Below are positions 61,001 to 64,000 of a DNA stretch of 64,000 nucleotides, one piece after another. The position numbers and the translations under genes were made by a program. Within the stretch, counting starts at the first letter, position 1, and each line of letters begins with the position of its first letter. Source of the stretch: Mya arenaria (lineage: Eukaryota; Mollusca; Bivalvia; Myida; Myidae); contig NC_069135.1 in assembly GCF_026914265.1 (NCBI RefSeq), positions 62,424,738 to 62,488,737 on the forward strand, given 5' to 3'. The notes beneath the pieces are model-generated. The model was not told the DNA's origin, ran no database searches, and saw only the letters and a list, made by a program, of their open reading frames with translations.

Positions 61001-63153
61001 ACATGCATTTGATCATAGCCAGTTGAGTTTTATGGGAAGTGGACAACTGAACCAAAATGTCTTATGCCTGTGACTTCAGGTAAAAAAGTAAATTTAACTT
61101 TGTTCAAAGACAAAAATGTTAAACTTTACTGCTCAGATTCCTGATAATTGTTCTGATTGCGGAAGTCTCCTGTTGGATATAATTATATCTACCAAACCGA
61201 AAGGTGTACTCCTTGAACACTATTCTAAGGCAAAAAAGGGTATTAGAAACCCTGAAATACTGAACGCTTCGGGGGGCTTCGCCCCCCTTGTCCCCCCACC
61301 AGGGCTTTGCCCTGGACCCATCGGGGGCCTTTAGCGGCCCCCTGAACCCCACGCAGACATTTTCAGGATTGGCAACTTGGCCCTGTTATCATCCCTGATG
61401 TATAGGTAGTCTAAAATAATTCATGTGTGATACAGGATTCTTCAAATCCCTAATGTCTAAATAGGTTGGTGCAAAAACCGGGGGATTTTGTAAAATATAG
61501 AAATTGTATTTGGAGTAGCTAAAGAACTTCAGCGAACACGTTATATATTACCTTTTGGGACGTGTTCACTGTAAAGGAATGCTGTATTCAAACCGTACAA
61601 GAATTTGTGACATTTTTATGTCACGCTGTTATTTCACTTGTATACATTGTACAGACATAAAACTATTTACTCAGGTAAATGAAGTTAAATGTAGTTCACA
61701 AACACATTTTCATAACGAAAAAACGCTTTATAGATAGTTGTTTTATCCTTAAAATAATAAATTCTATTATAAACATTCCTTTATAGATAGTTGTTTTATC
61801 CTTATAATAAGAAATTCTATTATAAACATTCCTTAACTAGGAAATAGTTGTGTTCAAATTTAATCACGTGATAACAAGATTTTAAGAAAATAATAAGGGA
61901 TAATTCTAGTAAGCGATTTCCACGATTTCTCGCATAAAGATCGCTCAAAGCGCATCCAAATCACATAAATGCGAGATATTCTCGCGCTTGATCGCAGTTT
62001 GTGTATTTTGTGCCTTTTCCCTTTTGTTGTTTTACATAATAAAGCATCGTAGTCACAGATAGCTTCTTGTTTATATTTATTGAATTACTCACGAATTGCC
62101 TCCCCTACATTGAATTAATTTGTCTTATCGAATGTTTTAATCGATATCGTCCACGCACTAAGTCTTGTTTTCAAGCGTTTTTGTGACTCCGAATAATTTT
62201 GTTTACGCGGGTTGCACTGCATTTTAAATGCGTCTACAATATCAGAAGCGTCAAAATGTCTAATCAGAAAATGCATTTCTTGAAAAAAGCCTCTGGACCA
62301 TAATAAAAAACCAGGTTCAGATGAAAAACAACAATGGAAAGCCTTCATCTCCCCAAAAAAGTCAATGCACCTTTCAGCAAAAATGGCTAAATCCTAGTTT
62401 TTGCTCAACTCAAGTATAATGAGTATGAATGTTCATGCTATCTGAACTGTTAACAAGTGTTTTCTTCTAGTCAAACAAGTGTATATACTATACCTATATA
62501 TCTATATGTTGTAAATTTGTTAATATAAATTGACATTCATGAAACAAGTTACTGTTATGCATTGTTTTATCAATGCGTTATCCATGTATTATAAAAATCT
62601 CACTGGAATTAAAATTCTCTCACAAATTTTGGACAAATGGGAGCAATTCTCTCATTAAAAATCTGACATAGAATTATCCCTGTGACCTACATTTGACCTC
62701 ACTAATGTAGTGTTTATTTTGCCGTTATTTTTCTAATGGCTCATTCAACATCCTTTATGAATTGTGTGATGTTAAGTTTTTCATCACCTTCAGAGATCAG
62801 TATGCAATATTGACTGTCATGATTTATTGCAATAGATATTTACACCCCAAGGATTGATATTTCAGCCATTTCAGGTCTTTATAAGCGCATAATTCCTGAT
62901 ACATATTTTCCCAAAATGTCTAGGGTCTTTTTCCCAAAACGAGTAGGGCCTTTTTCCCAAAATGAGTAGAAAAACACCTGCATTCTGTGTTGACAATTTG
63001 TTGCAAAAACATTATTACAGTATTCTAAAGCATTTATAACATTAACTTGTAATTTCAGACCTGATTGTTCAAGCCAAATCAGGGACTGGGAAGACGTGTG
63101 TGTTCTCGGTTATAGCCCTGGAGAGTGTCAGGGTTGATACATCATCTACACAG
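58015..63153 (+). CDS. DDX20: DDX20/Gemin3 DEAD-box helicase, first two coding exons (runs off right edge)
   Basis: Exon 1, 58015-58198, encodes [20 protein letters not shown] and the Q-motif region [19 protein letters not shown]. Exon 2, 63059-63153, continues [20 protein letters not shown] with the Walker A/motif I AKSGTGKT, then [13 protein letters not shown] before a GTAAGT donor. The join is in frame (CTAG|AC gives L-D). The [32 protein letters not shown] string is typical of DDX20 (Gemin3), the DEAD-box subunit of the SMN complex that assembles spliceosomal snRNPs. Intron 1 (4.9 kb) holds a MITE, a hAT element with a LINE inside, and a small tandem repeat. A 70-bp minisatellite follows exon 2. 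Confidence 0.92.
58297..58991 (+). mobile_element. MITE-like element in DDX20 intron 1
   Basis: Ends AGTCTAAAATAAT and ATTATTTGGACT are roughly inverse. The interior carries GGCCATGGCC and matches 43192-43945 in reverse complement. A terminal fragment recurs at 61408-61510 (AGTCTAAAATAATTCATGTG, then ACCGGGGGATTTTG). No ORF of note. Confidence 0.6.
59014..61397 (+). mobile_element. hAT DNA transposon with decayed transposase
   Basis: Perfect 12-bp TIRs CAGGGATGATAA / TTATCATCCCTG and a 6-bp duplication ATGTAT (59008-59013, 61398-61403). A 20-bp palindrome ATTCCGGATTAATCCGGAAT follows the left TIR; hairpins GGGGGGCTTCGCCCCCC and AGGGCTTTGCCCT lie near the right end. Transposase pieces on the plus strand include [16 protein letters not shown] (~60260), [10 protein letters not shown] (~60450) and DTCNNMRGK (~60660), typical of hAT transposases. 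Stops and frame changes separate the pieces, and the N- and C-terminal parts are missing, so it is not autonomous. Confidence 0.85.
59779..60100 (+). mobile_element. 5'-truncated LINE (CR1/Jockey-like) inside the hAT element
   Basis: One frame reads [19 protein letters not shown], then [14 protein letters not shown] and a stop. This is the C-terminal end common to CR1/Jockey-type reverse-transcriptase ORFs. A short untranslated tail with GACCAAGTAAGACCAAGTAA follows, like the 3' microsatellite of such elements. Only the extreme 3' end is present. No target-site duplication was fixed. Confidence 0.7.
61404..63050. other. Remainder of DDX20 intron 1
   Basis: 61408-61510 is a fragment of the 58297 MITE. 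61730-61850 is a two-copy tandem of ~58 bp (TTATAGATAGTTGTTTTATC). A short triplet of CTTTTTCCCAAAA units lies at 62905-62965. No coding feature was found elsewhere. Confidence 0.6.
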
Positions 63154-64000
63154 GTAAGTGGCTACGTGTGTGTTCTCTGTTATAGACCTTGAGAGTGTCA
63201 GGGTTGATACATCATCTACACAGGTAAGTGGCTACGTGTGTGTTCTCTGTTATAGACCTTGAGAGTGTCAGGGTTGATACGTCATCTACACAGGTTAGTG
63301 GCTACGTGTGTGTTCTCTGTTATAGACCTTGAGAGTGTCAGGGTTGATACGTCATCTACACAGGTAAGTGGCTACGTGTGTGTTCTCTGTTATAGACCTT
63401 GAGAGTGTCAGGGTTAATACATCGTCTACATAGGTAAGTGGCTACGTGTGTGTTCTCTGTTATAGACCTTGAGAGTGTCAGGGTTGATACATCATCTACA
63501 CAGGTAAGTGGCTACATGTGTGTTCTCGGTTATAGACCTTGAGAGTGTCAGGGTTGATACATCATCTACACAGGTTAGTGGCTACGTGTGTGTTCTCGGT
63601 TATAGCCCTGGAGAGTGTCAGGGTTGATACATCATCTACACAGGTAAGTGGCTACATGTGTGTTCTCGGTTATAGCCCTGGAGAGTGTCAGGGTTGATAC
63701 ATCATCTACACAGGTAAGTGGCTACGTGTGTGTTCTCGGTTATAGACCTGGAGAGTGCCAGGGTTGATACATCATCTACACAGGTAAGTGGCTACGTGTG
63801 TGTTCTCGGTTATAGCCCTGGAGAGTGTCAGGGTTGATACATCATCTACACAGGTTAGTGGCTACGTGTGTGTTCTCGGTTATAGCCCTGGAGAGTGTCA
63901 GGGTTGATACATCATCTACACAGGTTAGTGGCTACCTGTGTGTTCTCGGTTATAGCCCTGCAGAGTGTCAGGGTTGATACAGCATCTACACAGGTTAGTG
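63084..64000 (+). repeat. 70-bp minisatellite grown from the DDX20 exon 2 3' edge and donor
   Basis: The last ~70 bp of exon 2 with its donor are repeated about 13 times to the window edge at an exact 70-bp period (CAG|GT at 63153/63154, 63223/63224 and so on). Each unit has an acceptor-like TGTTCTCGGTTATAG, 38 bp of exon-like sequence and CTACACAG|GTAAGT or GTTAGT. Units differ by a few substitutions. The array continues beyond the window. Confidence 0.93.

Noticed and set aside
1-64000. LTR retrotransposon, endogenous virus or Polinton
   Set aside because: No long direct terminal repeats, gag/pol/integrase or capsid-like reading frames were recognised; mobile elements here are SINEs, a LINE tail, TIR elements and pearl-like elements.

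Overview
This is an AT-rich animal nuclear window. Spliced genes with GT-AG introns, a metazoan gene set and very dense small non-autonomous mobile elements point to a bivalve mollusc. The repeats decide this: many elements have a 5' hairpin, a GTCC- or ACGT-type tetranucleotide run, a core of tandem units of about 145-161 bp and a 3' hairpin followed by CTCTTGTTT, the layout of bivalve 'pearl'/HINE elements. The species is not identified; bivalve is an inference.

Layout. (1) 635-6139, minus: the 5' part of a C2H2 zinc-finger/AT-hook gene that runs off the left edge. (2) 6557-34652, plus: a complete F-box DNA helicase 1 gene (FBH1/FBXO18), 19 coding exons joining in frame to 1,232 residues; its ATG lies about 420 bp from the divergent zinc-finger ATG, so the two probably share a promoter. 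FBH1 introns are packed with tRNA-derived SINEs, pearl-like elements, MITEs, a hAT-like element and minisatellites. (3) 37787-39082, minus: a two-exon 7TM receptor-like gene. (4) 40453-42384, minus: an intronless inducible HSP70 with a heat-shock element and TATA box. (5) 42993-43148: a broken copy of DDX20 exon 1. (6) From about 46.6 to 58.2 kb the same order recurs: broken FBH1 terminal exon, broken 7TM gene, second intact HSP70 (55461-57392), and the intact first exon of DDX20/Gemin3 (58015), which joins to exon 2 at 63059-63153 and runs off the right edge.

The right half is therefore a tandem segmental duplication of an ancestral FBH1-7TM-HSP70-DDX20 block, with breakpoints inside the last FBH1 intron and the first DDX20 intron. 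The left copy kept the FBH1 end, the right copy kept the DDX20 start, and only HSP70 stayed intact in both.

Two themes stand out. Tandem repeats here have repeatedly grown from exon edges, copying splice sites with a piece of exon (zinc-finger exon 2, three FBH1 exons, DDX20 exon 2). And the pearl-like core repeats carry dense AGGTCA nuclear-receptor half-sites, including ten perfect copies of the classical estrogen response element, seven of them in an exact 146-bp rhythm.
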